Source: Bin87 sp034428455
Lineage (GTDB): Bacteria > Chloroflexota > Dehalococcoidia > Lucifugimonadales > UBA3495
Length of the DNA: 22,721 nt
Assembly: GCA_034428455.1 (NCBI GenBank)
Contig: DAOUHZ010000142.1
Location: 1 to 22,721, forward strand
Direction: 5' to 3'
This document shows, in pieces, positions 7,228 through 14,927 of the stretch; position 1 is the first letter of the stretch, and each line of letters opens with the position of its first letter. Under the pieces are notes generated by a model that saw only the letters and a program-made list of their open reading frames with translations, did no database searches and was not told the DNA's origin. Both the position numbers and the translations under genes were made by a program.

Positions 7228-8079
7228 ATGCCCAGACTTGAAGGAAAAACGGCCATCGTCACCGGAGCCAGCCGTGGCATCGGCGCTGAAATCAGCAGAC
7301 TGTTCGCGGCCGAAGGTGCGCGAGTGGTTTGCGCCGCGCGCACCGTCAACGAAGGTGACCATCCACTGGAAGGATCGCTCTCCAAGACCATCGCCGACAT
7401 CAAGGAATCCGGCGGCGAAGCCACTGGGGTGGCCGCTAATATCTCGCTGCCTGAAGACTGCGAACGCTTGGTGGAGGAAACCCGCAGCATCTATGGGCCG
7501 GTCGACGTGCTGGTGAACAACGCGGCGCTGACCTATTACCTGCCGGTCAAGGATTTTCCTATCAACCGGTGGATGCGGTCCTGGGCGGTGAATTTCCACG
7601 CGCCTTTCATACTCAGCCAGCTGGTTCTCGGGGACATGATCGAACGGCGGTCAGGCAGCATAGTGAACATCTCTTCCGGCTCCGCGGTGGGTCCAGGGCG
7701 GGGGCCGTATACGGCGCCACCCAACAATGGCACTTGCTACGGCGCAGAAAAGGCGGCCCTGGAACGGTTCTCGCAGGGCCTGGCACAGGAAGTGTACGAG
7801 TACGGGATTTCGGTTACTGCCGTCTCGCCATCGCTGGTTGTGCCCACGCCAGGGACCGTTTTTCACCACCTCGTGGAAGGGATGGACGACCCTCGCGGCG
7901 AGCCGCCGGAACTGCTGGCTAAAGCCACGCTGTTGCTGGCATCCGAGCCGGTGGACAAGGTGACTGGCCGAGTATGTTACAGCCAGCAGATCCTGCTGGA
8001 ATTCGGCTGGATTTCCGAAGGTCGCGGTTGGGGCGTTGACGATACGCGCGGGCCGGGCAGCGGATACAGCCAAATCTGA
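7228..8079 (+). CDS. Short-chain dehydrogenase/reductase (SDR)
   Basis: A 283-residue classical SDR that would interconvert an alcohol and a carbonyl with NAD(P). Signatures are the cofactor motif TGASRGIG (12-19), NNA (97-99), N122, the catalytic serine in NISS (149/150) and the YxxxK pair Y171/K175. An Arg after the glycine motif and the basic strand end RVVCAARTV lean towards NADP. Compared with a minimal SDR there are insertions at about 41-52 and before the catalytic Tyr (GPGRGPYTAPPNNGTC), plus a C-terminal extension rich in Gly. The ATG has AGGA upstream. It precedes an acyl-CoA dehydrogenase and a hydratase-fold protein, suggesting a fatty or branched acyl breakdown route, but the substrate is unknown. 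Confidence 0.9.
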   Translation: MPRLEGKTAIVTGASRGIGAEISRLFAAEGARVVCAARTVNEGDHPLEGSLSKTIADIKESGGEATGVAANISLPEDCERLVEETRSIYGPVDVLVNNAALTYYLPVKDFPINRWMRSWAVNFHAPFILSQLVLGDMIERRSGSIVNISSGSAVGPGRGPYTAPPNNGTCYGAEKAALERFSQGLAQEVYEYGISVTAVSPSLVVPTPGTVFHHLVEGMDDPRGEPPELLAKATLLLASEPVDKVTGRVCYSQQILLEFGWISEGRGWGVDDTRGPGSGYSQI

Positions 8080-8088
8080 TCAACCTCG

Positions 8089-8097
8089 TGATAATAT
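8089..8097 (+). promoter_or_regulatory. Possible extended -10 promoter for the acyl-CoA dehydrogenase
   Basis: TG at 8089-8090 and TAATAT at 8092-8097 form an extended -10 just behind the SDR stop, with a predicted start near 8104 and AGGAG before the ATG at 8128. No -35 is visible at normal spacing. Read-through from the SDR gene is equally possible. Confidence 0.3.
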
Positions 8098-8127
8098 GGC
8101 CGAAACGTCGGCATCAGGAGATCAACC

Positions 8128-9300
8128 ATGGAGTTCCAACTCAGCGCCGCGGACGCCAACTTCCAAAGTGATTTGCGGCAATTCATCGACGAGGAATATG
8201 TTCCGGAATGGGAGCTGGGAGAACGGGGCTCCGGTGAAGAAAATTGGGAACGTACCTTGGAAGTGCGTCGAAAACTTGCCGACCGCGGCTGGCTCACCAT
8301 GCACTGGCCCGAGGAATATGGCGGGCAGAAAGCTTCGCCGGTGCGCACGGCCATCTTCAACGAGGAGATGACGTACCACCGAGCTCCCGGGCGAGATAAC
8401 TTCGGCGTCCGGATGATGGGCGCGACGCTCATGATTCACGGGACTGACGAACAGAAAACGGAGCACCTGCCGCCGGTTGCCAAGGGTGAGGTGCAGTGGT
8501 GCCAGGGGTACAGTGAGCCAGAATCGGGTTCGGACCTGGCGTCGCTGAGCACCCGTGCCATCCGCGACGGCGACGAGTTCGTGATCAACGGGAGCAAGAT
8601 CTGGACCTCCATGGGCCACCGGGGCGACTGGATCATGCTGCTGACGCGGACCGATACCGACGCGCCGAAGCACCGGGGCATCAGCTTTTTCCTGGTCGAT
8701 ATGAAAACGCCCGGGATTGAGGTGCGACCCATCATCAACATGGGTGGGCGGCACGAGTTCAACCAGGTGATTTTCGACAACGTGCGAGTGCCGGCACGGA
8801 ACATCGTCGGCGAGGAGAATCGTGGTTGGTACGTGGCAGTGACGTTGCTGGACTTCGAGCGTTCCGGCATCGACTACTCAGCGGCGGCCCGCAGGCACCT
8901 GGACGACACCCGGCAGTGGGCGGACGGCATCCGGCGGAACGGGAAGCCGCTCAGCCAGGAACCTTGGGTTCGCAACGCGCTGGCCGACCGGTATATTGAG
9001 TGCGAAGTGGCCAGGCTGATCGCGTACAACGTGGCGTGGATGCAGGGTGAGGGACTGGTGCCCAACAAGGAAGCGTCGATGTCGAAGGTCTTCGGCAGCG
9101 AGACGGTGCAAAGGACCACCGCGTCGTGCCTGGAGATCATGGGGATGTACGGCGGGCTGCGCGACGAGAAGTGGACCCCGATGGAAGCGGACATGCAAGA
9201 GCACTGGCTCCGCGCGTTCTCTCATACCATCGCCGCCGGAACCAGCGAGGTCCAGCGCAATATCATAGCGAGCCGCGGATTGGGCTTGCCCCGAGGTTAA
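8128..9300 (+). CDS. Acyl-CoA dehydrogenase
   Basis: A 390-residue FAD flavoenzyme that would introduce an alpha-beta double bond into an acyl-CoA and pass electrons to ETF. Family blocks are CQGYSEPESGSDLA (125-138), the flavin-stacking KIWTS (157-161), NMGGRHEFNQVIFDNVRVP (204-222), and the C-terminal TIAAGTSEVQRNIIASRGLG. The catalytic base of medium-chain enzymes, a Glu just before this last block, is replaced by Ala. Instead LLDFERSG offers E244 at the place where isovaleryl- and long-chain-type enzymes keep their base. The ATG at 8128 has AGGAG. The following hydratase-like gene starts 5 bases after the stop, so both are co-expressed. A branched-chain or steroid/terpenoid acyl substrate is possible but not shown. 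Confidence 0.93.
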   Translation: MEFQLSAADANFQSDLRQFIDEEYVPEWELGERGSGEENWERTLEVRRKLADRGWLTMHWPEEYGGQKASPVRTAIFNEEMTYHRAPGRDNFGVRMMGATLMIHGTDEQKTEHLPPVAKGEVQWCQGYSEPESGSDLASLSTRAIRDGDEFVINGSKIWTSMGHRGDWIMLLTRTDTDAPKHRGISFFLVDMKTPGIEVRPIINMGGRHEFNQVIFDNVRVPARNIVGEENRGWYVAVTLLDFERSGIDYSAAARRHLDDTRQWADGIRRNGKPLSQEPWVRNALADRYIECEVARLIAYNVAWMQGEGLVPNKEASMSKVFGSETVQRTTASCLEIMGMYGGLRDEKWTPMEADMQEHWLRAFSHTIAAGTSEVQRNIIASRGLGLPRG

Positions 9301-9304
9301 GAAT

Positions 9305-10081
9305 ATGCAGGACACCCCAGTTCTCTACTCCCTCAGTTCTGAAGGAGTTGCGACGCTCACACTGAACAATCCGGAGCGGCGCAACGCGCTGTCATCGCCG
9401 ACGCTGGAGACTCTGGAGCGCCTGCTGGAGCAGATCGCACAGGACTCCGAAGTGCGGGTAGTCGTACTGCGATCAGAGGGGCCGGTGTTCAGCTCGGGCC
9501 ACGATCTGAACGAGCTGGTGAACGGCGATGCGGAAGATTACACGGCAGTTTTCGCGGCCTGCACGCGGGTCATGGAAGCCATTCGACTGCTGCCCAAGCC
9601 GGTTATAGCGCAGGTCCAAGGTTTGGCCACGGCCGCGGGTTGCCAATTGGTGGCGACCTGCGACATCGCCGTGGCGGCGGACACCGCGGCTTTCGCCACG
9701 CCTGGCGTGCAAATCGGCCTGTTCTGCACCACGCCCGGGGTCGCGGTGGCCCGGTCGGTGATGCCGAAAAAGGCGATGGAAATGCTGCTGACCGGCAAAC
9801 CGATTTCAGCGCGTGAAGCCCTTGAGTTTGGTCTGATAAGTCGGATAGCGCCGGCCGGCGAGTTGGAGGAGCAGGTCACCGAATTGGCGGGCCTGATCGC
9901 CTCGGCCAGTGCGCACACGCTGGCCCTGGGCAAGGCTGCGTTCTACCGGCAGATCGAAATGGACCGGCCCGCCGCGTACCAGTTTGCCAGCAAGGTCATG
10001 GTGGATAACCTCCTGGCCGACGACGCCAAAGAGGGCATCTCTGCGTTCCTGGAAAAGCGGCAACCGGTCTGGACCACCTGA
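9305..10081 (+). CDS. Enoyl-CoA hydratase/isomerase (crotonase) family protein, catalytic Glu residues absent
   Basis: A 258-residue crotonase-fold protein with the N-terminal LTLNNPERRNALS, the oxyanion/CoA loop VFSSGHDLNEL (61-71) and the second loop GLATAAGCQLVATCD (106-120). In true enoyl-CoA hydratase two glutamates (rat E144 and E164) activate water. Here the equivalent positions are Q114 (GCQLV) and G134 (ATPGVQIG), so ordinary hydration is unlikely. The pattern resembles the ECHDC3-type branch. It could be an isomerase, hydrolase or non-catalytic acyl-CoA binder. The ATG is preceded by GAGG at about 10 bases and lies 5 bases behind the acyl-CoA dehydrogenase. Confidence 0.9.
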   Translation: MQDTPVLYSLSSEGVATLTLNNPERRNALSSPTLETLERLLEQIAQDSEVRVVVLRSEGPVFSSGHDLNELVNGDAEDYTAVFAACTRVMEAIRLLPKPVIAQVQGLATAAGCQLVATCDIAVAADTAAFATPGVQIGLFCTTPGVAVARSVMPKKAMEMLLTGKPISAREALEFGLISRIAPAGELEEQVTELAGLIASASAHTLALGKAAFYRQIEMDRPAAYQFASKVMVDNLLADDAKEGISAFLEKRQPVWTT

Positions 10082-10099
10082 ATGCAGGCGGGGGAAATC

Positions 10100-10618
10100 A
10101 TGGCGCTCAAAGAGTTCATCAAAGAATCGTTCGACGCCAACTGGGAGTGGCTGGTCCGGTACGTGGACGGGCTGACCCAGGAGGAGATCGAGTTCACGCC
10201 CAACGAACAGTGCCACTCTATCGGTTTCATCGTGTGGCACTATGGGCGCGCCTTGGACATGTGGGTGCAATCGCTGGCCAAGCAGGAACAGCAGCTCTAC
10301 GAGCGGGAGTGGGCGGCGAGATTGGGGTTTGAGCCGGAACCCATGAACGTCGGGTTCGGCTACACCATCGAAGACCTGACCAGTTGGCGGTGCCCGGGCA
10401 AGGCGCTCCTCATGGAGTATGCCGACGCCGCGCGAAACAACCTGCTGGAGTTCCTGGACAGCCACGATGACGAATCGCTGGTGAGCACCCAGATGACGAA
10501 CCGCCGGGGGGAGAGCATGGCGGTCGCCGATATGTTCCGTCTGCTCATCTGGGAGGTAAACCAGCACGGCGGCCAGGCCGGCTACCTGCGGGGGATGCAG
10601 CGGGGGTTGAACCAGTAA
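10100..10618 (+). CDS. DinB-fold family protein
   Basis: A 172-residue four-helix protein of the DinB/YfiT superfamily, whose members are metal-dependent hydrolases or thiol transferases such as those using bacillithiol or mycothiol. The first-helix motif SIGFIVWHYGRALDMW carries a metal-ligand His (residue 47), and the last helix has WEVNQHGGQAGYLRG with His 156. The usual third His, three or four residues before it, is Asn or Glu here, so the metal site may be incomplete. I chose the ATG at 10100 because GGGGGA lies 6 bases upstream; an in-frame ATG at 10082, directly after the previous stop, would add six residues. It is probably co-transcribed with the upstream catabolic genes. Function is unknown. 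Confidence 0.85.
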   Translation: MALKEFIKESFDANWEWLVRYVDGLTQEEIEFTPNEQCHSIGFIVWHYGRALDMWVQSLAKQEQQLYEREWAARLGFEPEPMNVGFGYTIEDLTSWRCPGKALLMEYADAARNNLLEFLDSHDDESLVSTQMTNRRGESMAVADMFRLLIWEVNQHGGQAGYLRGMQRGLNQ

Positions 10619-10636
10619 GGCCGGGGTGGCGCAGCC

Positions 10637-12280
10637 ATGAGCACAAGAAAACTGCGCGACTACCAGCAAGACCTGCTGGAGAAATCCCGGAAAGCCCTCG
10701 CCCTGGAAGGAGCGAGGGTAATGACTCAGTTGCCCACGGGCGGCGGCAAAACGGAGATCGCTGGCGCGTTGCTGAAAAAGTTTCTGGTTGACGGACGCAA
10801 GGCGGCGTGGCTGACGCACCGGCAAGAGTTGGCAGAGCAAACTGAGGATAGACTCAGTGAGCACTGGTCAATTAATGCTAGGCACGCTACCGAGAGATGG
10901 CCGCAAGATCGGCCAGCACCAGGCTGGCCAAATCGCGTCGCGATATTCAAAGCTCAAACCGTAAGCCGGCGTAACAAGGAATCCGAAACCGTTTGGGATA
11001 ACTATGGCCGCGATGACTTGCTAATCATTGACGAGGCACACCACGCTCCCGCCAGTGGTTGGGAACGGGCGATAAAGCAGTGGCCGGGCCGAGTTTGGGG
11101 ACTGACAGCCACACCGTGGCGGCTAAAGTCGGATGAGGGATTTTGCCACCTGTTTCACAACTTGGTTACGGGGCCGCAGACCGCCGAGATGCAGGCGGAT
11201 AGGTATTTGGCTCATTCCCGTGTATTTGTGCCTTATGAGAAGGAAAACCGGATCAGCGGCAAAGAAATCAGGCAGGGCGAATATACGACAAGCGGTATTG
11301 AGCGAGCCAATGACCGGGTGATAATGACCACTCTGGCCGTGGAATTTTGGCAGAACTTGGCTGCCGGCCGTCAGACCATTGCGTACGCCGTTTCCCAAGG
11401 ACACGCTCGCAATTTGGTGCAAGCGTTCGAGGACAAGGGCATCACTGCGGATTTGATACTGTCCACGTCAGAAACATCGCAAAGCGAACGGGAACGGGTG
11501 AAAAGGGATTTCGAAGCAAGGCGGATCACGGTGCTAGTGAATGTGGCCGTAGTCACCGAGGGCTTTGACTTGCCTGATGCGTCCTGCGTGATGATAACCC
11601 GTCCCACCAAAAGCCTGGCCCTGTACCTCCAGATGGTAGGCCGAGGTTTGCGGCGCAAAGAGGACGGAGGCGATTGCCTAATATTGGACCTTGCCGGCAA
11701 TGCCGATGAGCACGGACTGCCAGACAAGGAACGCGAATGGTCGCTTGCTGCCCGTGGCAACCCGGTGGCCGGCGAGCCGCCGGTTAGCCACTGTCCTGAA
11801 TGCCACTTTACGACGCATCCAGCGCACCACAAATGCCCGGAGTGCGGCGCGGATTTGGGCAAGCATTGCCCACTCTGCGGATGGTTCAGATCATGGAGCC
11901 GATGGACCGTCGAGTGTCCCAGTGAGCACGAGGAAGTGTGCGACCGGTGCGACGCTAATTTTCACAAGGGTGGGAGGTATGACCCCAAACGAAACAGCGG
12001 CTTTTACGTAAAGCGGGCCGCAGAGTGCGACAAACGAGGTGATCTCGAAGAGGCGTTGGTCAACTGGTCTTTTGCTATCCATGCGGCAAGAACGGAAAAC
12101 AATCCGGGTCTTTTGTCTATGTGGCACTCTTCTCGTGCCGGTATTCACGCCAAAATGGGCAACTCAGGGTTGGCCGAAGCGGACTTTTCGGAAGCAGAAA
12201 ATATCTGTGAAGGCGGTGGTGCGCTCACGGAAGCAGCACTGGACTTCATGCGAAGTGAGCGAGCAAAGATGTACGGGTAA
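10637..12280 (+). CDS. SF2 DEAD/DEAH helicase with zinc ribbons and TPR-like C-terminus
   Basis: A 547-residue superfamily 2 helicase. ATPase motifs are Q-region RDYQ (7-10), Walker A PTGGGKT (33-39), DEAH (132-135), motif III TATP (157-160), motif V VVTEGFDLP (305-313) and motif VI QMVGRGLRR (332-340), as in the ResIII/UvrB-like group used in restriction and repair. Residues 386-438 hold CPEC, CPEC, CPLC and CDRC pairs, consistent with two zinc ribbons that could bind nucleic acid. Residues about 456-530 form two TPR-like helical repeats (ECDKRGDLEEALVNWSFAI; GIHAKMGNSGLAEADFSEA). Base use is visibly less GC-rich than the flanking genes, which suggests horizontal gain. No nuclease or methylase lies next to it; a VapBC pair follows. 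A role in DNA repair or phage defence is inference. Confidence 0.9.
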   Translation: MSTRKLRDYQQDLLEKSRKALALEGARVMTQLPTGGGKTEIAGALLKKFLVDGRKAAWLTHRQELAEQTEDRLSEHWSINARHATERWPQDRPAPGWPNRVAIFKAQTVSRRNKESETVWDNYGRDDLLIIDEAHHAPASGWERAIKQWPGRVWGLTATPWRLKSDEGFCHLFHNLVTGPQTAEMQADRYLAHSRVFVPYEKENRISGKEIRQGEYTTSGIERANDRVIMTTLAVEFWQNLAAGRQTIAYAVSQGHARNLVQAFEDKGITADLILSTSETSQSERERVKRDFEARRITVLVNVAVVTEGFDLPDASCVMITRPTKSLALYLQMVGRGLRRKEDGGDCLILDLAGNADEHGLPDKEREWSLAARGNPVAGEPPVSHCPECHFTTHPAHHKCPECGADLGKHCPLCGWFRSWSRWTVECPSEHEEVCDRCDANFHKGGRYDPKRNSGFYVKRAAECDKRGDLEEALVNWSFAIHAARTENNPGLLSMWHSSRAGIHAKMGNSGLAEADFSEAENICEGGGALTEAALDFMRSERAKMYG

Positions 12281-12297
12281 CTCGGAGGAAATGAGCA

Positions 12298-12570
12298 ATG
12301 AGGATAGATCTGAGAGGCACCGTCAAGGGTCAGACCATAGAGTTGGACGAACCCATAGATCTACCTGAGGGCGAGCGGGTGGAGGTAGTTGTTTTGTGGC
12401 CGGAGATAGTCCCCGTGAAGCTTACCCCCGAGGAGCTGGAGGTTGCGATAGCCGAGTATGAAGCGCGGTGCGAAGACCCGGCGTATCGTGCTCTCCATCC
12501 TTTTCCGCCCACCGGCCATGTCGTTACGAACGAGATGGTCAACAGAATCCGGGAAACCGCGGGGTTTTAG
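12298..12570 (+). CDS. VapB-type antitoxin (DUF104/AbrB-like)
   Basis: A 90-residue small protein. The N-terminus TVKGQTIELDEPIDLPEGERVEVVV is the beta-hairpin DNA-binding swap of DUF104/AF2212-type antitoxins, with the usual EP-x-DLPEG core. The C-terminal tail, FPPTGHVVTNEMVNRIRE, is the part that typically occupies the toxin groove. It starts 18 bases after the helicase stop with GGAGGA upstream; an ATG at 12291 is out of frame. The following PIN-domain toxin frame begins immediately after its TAG stop and in the same reading frame. Pairs of this kind repress their own promoter, but no separate operator was identified. Confidence 0.85.
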   Translation: MRIDLRGTVKGQTIELDEPIDLPEGERVEVVVLWPEIVPVKLTPEELEVAIAEYEARCEDPAYRALHPFPPTGHVVTNEMVNRIRETAGF

Positions 12571-13002
12571 ATCATTCCGTCTCTGCTGGACATAAACGTC
12601 CTTGTCGCTCTGCTTGACGTGAAGCACCTGCACCACGTAAGGGCGTCTGATTGGTTCAGAGACAATCGCGTGGATGGATGGCTGACTTGCCCACTGACAC
12701 AAAACGGCTGCGTCCGGATCCTGTCCCAGCCGCAATACTCACACCCCACGAGCGTAGCCGCCTCTATGGAACGGTTGCAGGTTGCGATGTCCATGGAACA
12801 TCACCAGTTCATCCCCGACGACATCAGCTTACTGGACGAATCGCTCGTCGATATCCGGCGGCTGTCAGGACCCCGGCAACTCACGGACGTTTACCTGCTG
12901 GCCTTGGCCGTGGCGCATGACGCCCGGCTGGTAACCCTGGACAGACGTATTCCTCTGGACGCCGTTCATGGAGCGAATGAAAGCCACTTGGCGGTGATTT
13001 AG
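12571..13002 (+). CDS. VapC-type PIN-domain toxin with no canonical start codon
   Basis: PIN-domain ribonuclease, predicted to cleave tRNA or other RNA when free of its antitoxin. The reading frame from 12571 reads IIPSLLDINVLVALLD, the first PIN strand with catalytic Asp at codon 12589-12591, followed by LTCPLTQNGCVRILSQPQY and the acidic TDVYLLALAVAHDARLVTLDRR. These match the VapC subgroup with the TCPLTQNG motif. The first ATG is at 12619, downstream of the essential Asp, so starting there would remove the active site. Only ATC (12571), ATT (12574) or CTG (12583, 12586) are available upstream before the antitoxin's in-frame TAG. Either a rare start is used, UAG is read through to give a fusion, or the toxin has lost its start and is silent. 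Product about 143 residues. Confidence 0.75.
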   Translation: MIPSLLDINVLVALLDVKHLHHVRASDWFRDNRVDGWLTCPLTQNGCVRILSQPQYSHPTSVAASMERLQVAMSMEHHQFIPDDISLLDESLVDIRRLSGPRQLTDVYLLALAVAHDARLVTLDRRIPLDAVHGANESHLAVI

Positions 13003-13056
13003 ATCTTTTCGACGACAACCTCACCCTTACCCGTCCCGCGCAATGGAGAATCAATT

Positions 13057-14241
13057 ATGACCACGAGCACGCTGCGATACCGATATGATCCCTTGCACCA
13101 GGACGTCATCTGTCGGGAGACCGCGATAGACGATCTGCCGGCGGTCGTGGATGGCCTGGGCGCCAGCCGGGCGATGATCACCTGCGGACCCACAATTCTG
13201 AGCGCGTGCGACGTGGTGCCGCGCGTCCAGGAAACGCTGGGCTCACGATACGTTGGGACGTACTCGGGCGTCGCGCCGCATTCGCCAGTGCAAACGGTTG
13301 AGGCCGGCGCGGCGATGGCCCAGGAAACCCAGCCGGACGTCTTCATCAGCGTGGGCGGCGGCAGCACGCACGACACGACTAAGGCCATAGCCGTCCTGCT
13401 CGGCGAGGGCGGGGATATTCGAGACTACGCCATCATCTTCGAGCCTCCGGACAAGATCACCGTGCCACCCACGCCTTCGCCCAAGGTACCGATCATCAGC
13501 GTACCCACGACCATGGGATGCGCCGAGTTCAGCCGTGGCGGGGGCGGCGTCACGGACCTGGCGCAGGGGCGCAAGCTCAGCATCGCCGGGGAGGGAGTTA
13601 CCCATCGCACGGTGGTCATTGATGGACAGGCCCTGGCCACGACACCGCTGCGCATCCTGGTCTCCACGGCCATCGGTCAACTGAGGATCGCTATCGAGAC
13701 GGTTTACTCAACCGGGCATAACCCCATCGGCGACGGGATGGCTCTGCACGCTATCCGGCTGCTGTTCCAAAACCTGCCCAACTGTAAGGACGGGGACATC
13801 GACACGCTGCTGGCCACCAAGACCGCGTGCGCCATGGCGTCGCTGGGGTCCTTCGGCGGCCTGGGGCTGAACACTGCGACCTGCCATCACGTGGGCGGGC
13901 TGTACGACGTGCCGCATGGCGAGGCCAACGCTATTCTGCTGCCGCACAGTATGCGCTACAACCTGGACGCCTGCGCGGACCGGCAACGCCTCATTGCCGA
14001 GGCCATCGGGGTGGCTAGTTCCACCATGACCGACGAGGAGGCGGGGCTGGCTGCGGCCGACGCGGTGGACGAATTGTGCCGGGAACTGGAACTGCCACGG
14101 ACGCTGCGCGAGGTGGGCGTCCCGGAAGATGGCCTCGAATATATTGCCACGGCAACACTGCAAGACCGCAGCCTAAGCACCAACCCCAAGCAGGTGGTGG
14201 ACGCCGGCCCGATTATGGAAGTGCTGCGGGCGGCCTATTGA
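13057..14241 (+). CDS. Iron-containing alcohol dehydrogenase-fold protein (maleylacetate-reductase-like), metal site degenerate
   Basis: A 394-residue group III ADH-fold protein. The NAD(P) motif VGGGSTHDTTKA (99-110), VPIISVPTTMGCAE (144-157) and the C-terminal CHHVGGLYDVPHGEANAILLPHSM are clear. In FucO-type enzymes the metal ligands are Asp196, His200, His263 and His277. Aligning by the AIE and GG/PHG anchors, these are Gly207, Ile211, Thr273 and His287 here, so three of four are lost; His277 (FucO His267) remains. Maleylacetate reductases of this fold work without metal, making a reductase of that type the best guess. The ATG has GGAG at about 8 bases. It ends inside the 3' end of the convergent minus-strand gene (7-base overlap). 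Confidence 0.9.
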   Translation: MTTSTLRYRYDPLHQDVICRETAIDDLPAVVDGLGASRAMITCGPTILSACDVVPRVQETLGSRYVGTYSGVAPHSPVQTVEAGAAMAQETQPDVFISVGGGSTHDTTKAIAVLLGEGGDIRDYAIIFEPPDKITVPPTPSPKVPIISVPTTMGCAEFSRGGGGVTDLAQGRKLSIAGEGVTHRTVVIDGQALATTPLRILVSTAIGQLRIAIETVYSTGHNPIGDGMALHAIRLLFQNLPNCKDGDIDTLLATKTACAMASLGSFGGLGLNTATCHHVGGLYDVPHGEANAILLPHSMRYNLDACADRQRLIAEAIGVASSTMTDEEAGLAAADAVDELCRELELPRTLREVGVPEDGLEYIATATLQDRSLSTNPKQVVDAGPIMEVLRAAY

Positions 14242-14921
14242 CCGGCCGAGTACGGCGCGTCCGGCGTCACCTGGATATATTCGACGCCGAGATTTTTGGC
14301 CCGCTCATCGTCCAGCGGGTCAATCTGGTAGCCAGCGACTGTGGCGATGGCTTCGACACCGAAAATTGCAGTCAGGGCGTCAGCAGTTTCACGTGACCGT
14401 TGGACGTCGTGACCATCAACCTTGCTGGATATTTCCACCGACACCCAAACGGGTGAACGGTCATGGCTTCTTTGCGCTCGGAGTATCAGGTCGGTTTCGG
14501 TAATCCGCCTGTCCTGAACTGAAGATATCACTCCGCTATCCAGCGCGTCATTCACTGCTCCGGCCAACTCTGGTAGTGGCTCCAAAAGCTGACTCTGCAT
14601 TATCACGGTTTGCCGCAAGCCCAGCTTCTGGCTGAGCAACGGTCTCGCCTTTCTGTGCAGTCGATTTTCCAGATCGCTGCCCATCAGATAGGCGACGTTG
14701 CGTTTGATGTCGGCCACATCCCCTTTCAGTTCGGCCACATCCCCCTTTAGCTCCGCTACGTCCTGTTCGATCCGGTCCAGGCGAGCGGGCATTCCCAAAA
14801 ACTCGTTGGTCAACATCGCGCGCAACAACAGTCGCTGGGCCTGGGGGTTGGCCTGCAACTCTGCGATGATCCGAGCCACCAACGACTCGGGATCCAATTG
14901 CTCTGTCGGTCTGGTTACCAC
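14235..14921 (-). CDS. Coiled-coil protein with PD-(D/E)XK nuclease-like C-terminal domain
   Basis: A 228-residue protein of a family common in Cyanobacteria and Chloroflexota but uncharacterised. Residues 44-80 form a coiled coil whose core is the heptad AELKGDV repeated twice and then ADIKRNV. The C-terminal half has TETDLILRAQ (D144) and VWVSVEISSKVDGHDVQRS (E163, S165, K167), resembling the D...ExK strands of PD-(D/E)XK enzymes with the lysine shifted; activity is uncertain. The start is a GTG at 14921. TATAAT sits 7 bases upstream, so the message is probably leaderless. Its stop overlaps the stop of the convergent ADH-like gene. Confidence 0.75.
   Translation of the reverse strand: MVTRPTEQLDPESLVARIIAELQANPQAQRLLLRAMLTNEFLGMPARLDRIEQDVAELKGDVAELKGDVADIKRNVAYLMGSDLENRLHRKARPLLSQKLGLRQTVIMQSQLLEPLPELAGAVNDALDSGVISSVQDRRITETDLILRAQRSHDRSPVWVSVEISSKVDGHDVQRSRETADALTAIFGVEAIATVAGYQIDPLDDERAKNLGVEYIQVTPDAPYSAGQ
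14710..14751 (-). repeat. 21-base tandem duplication encoding coiled-coil heptads
   Basis: Two near-identical 21-base units (14710-14730 and 14731-14751), each seven codons, encode AELKGDV twice; a third, diverged unit follows at 14752-14772. The unit length of exactly one heptad shows the coiled coil grew by duplication. Confidence 0.85.
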
Positions 14922-14927
14922 GTTTGA

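Noticed and set aside
12291..12368. ATG at 12291 as start of the antitoxin
   Set aside because: It is in a different frame; the ATG at 12298 gives the recognisable DUF104 N-terminus.
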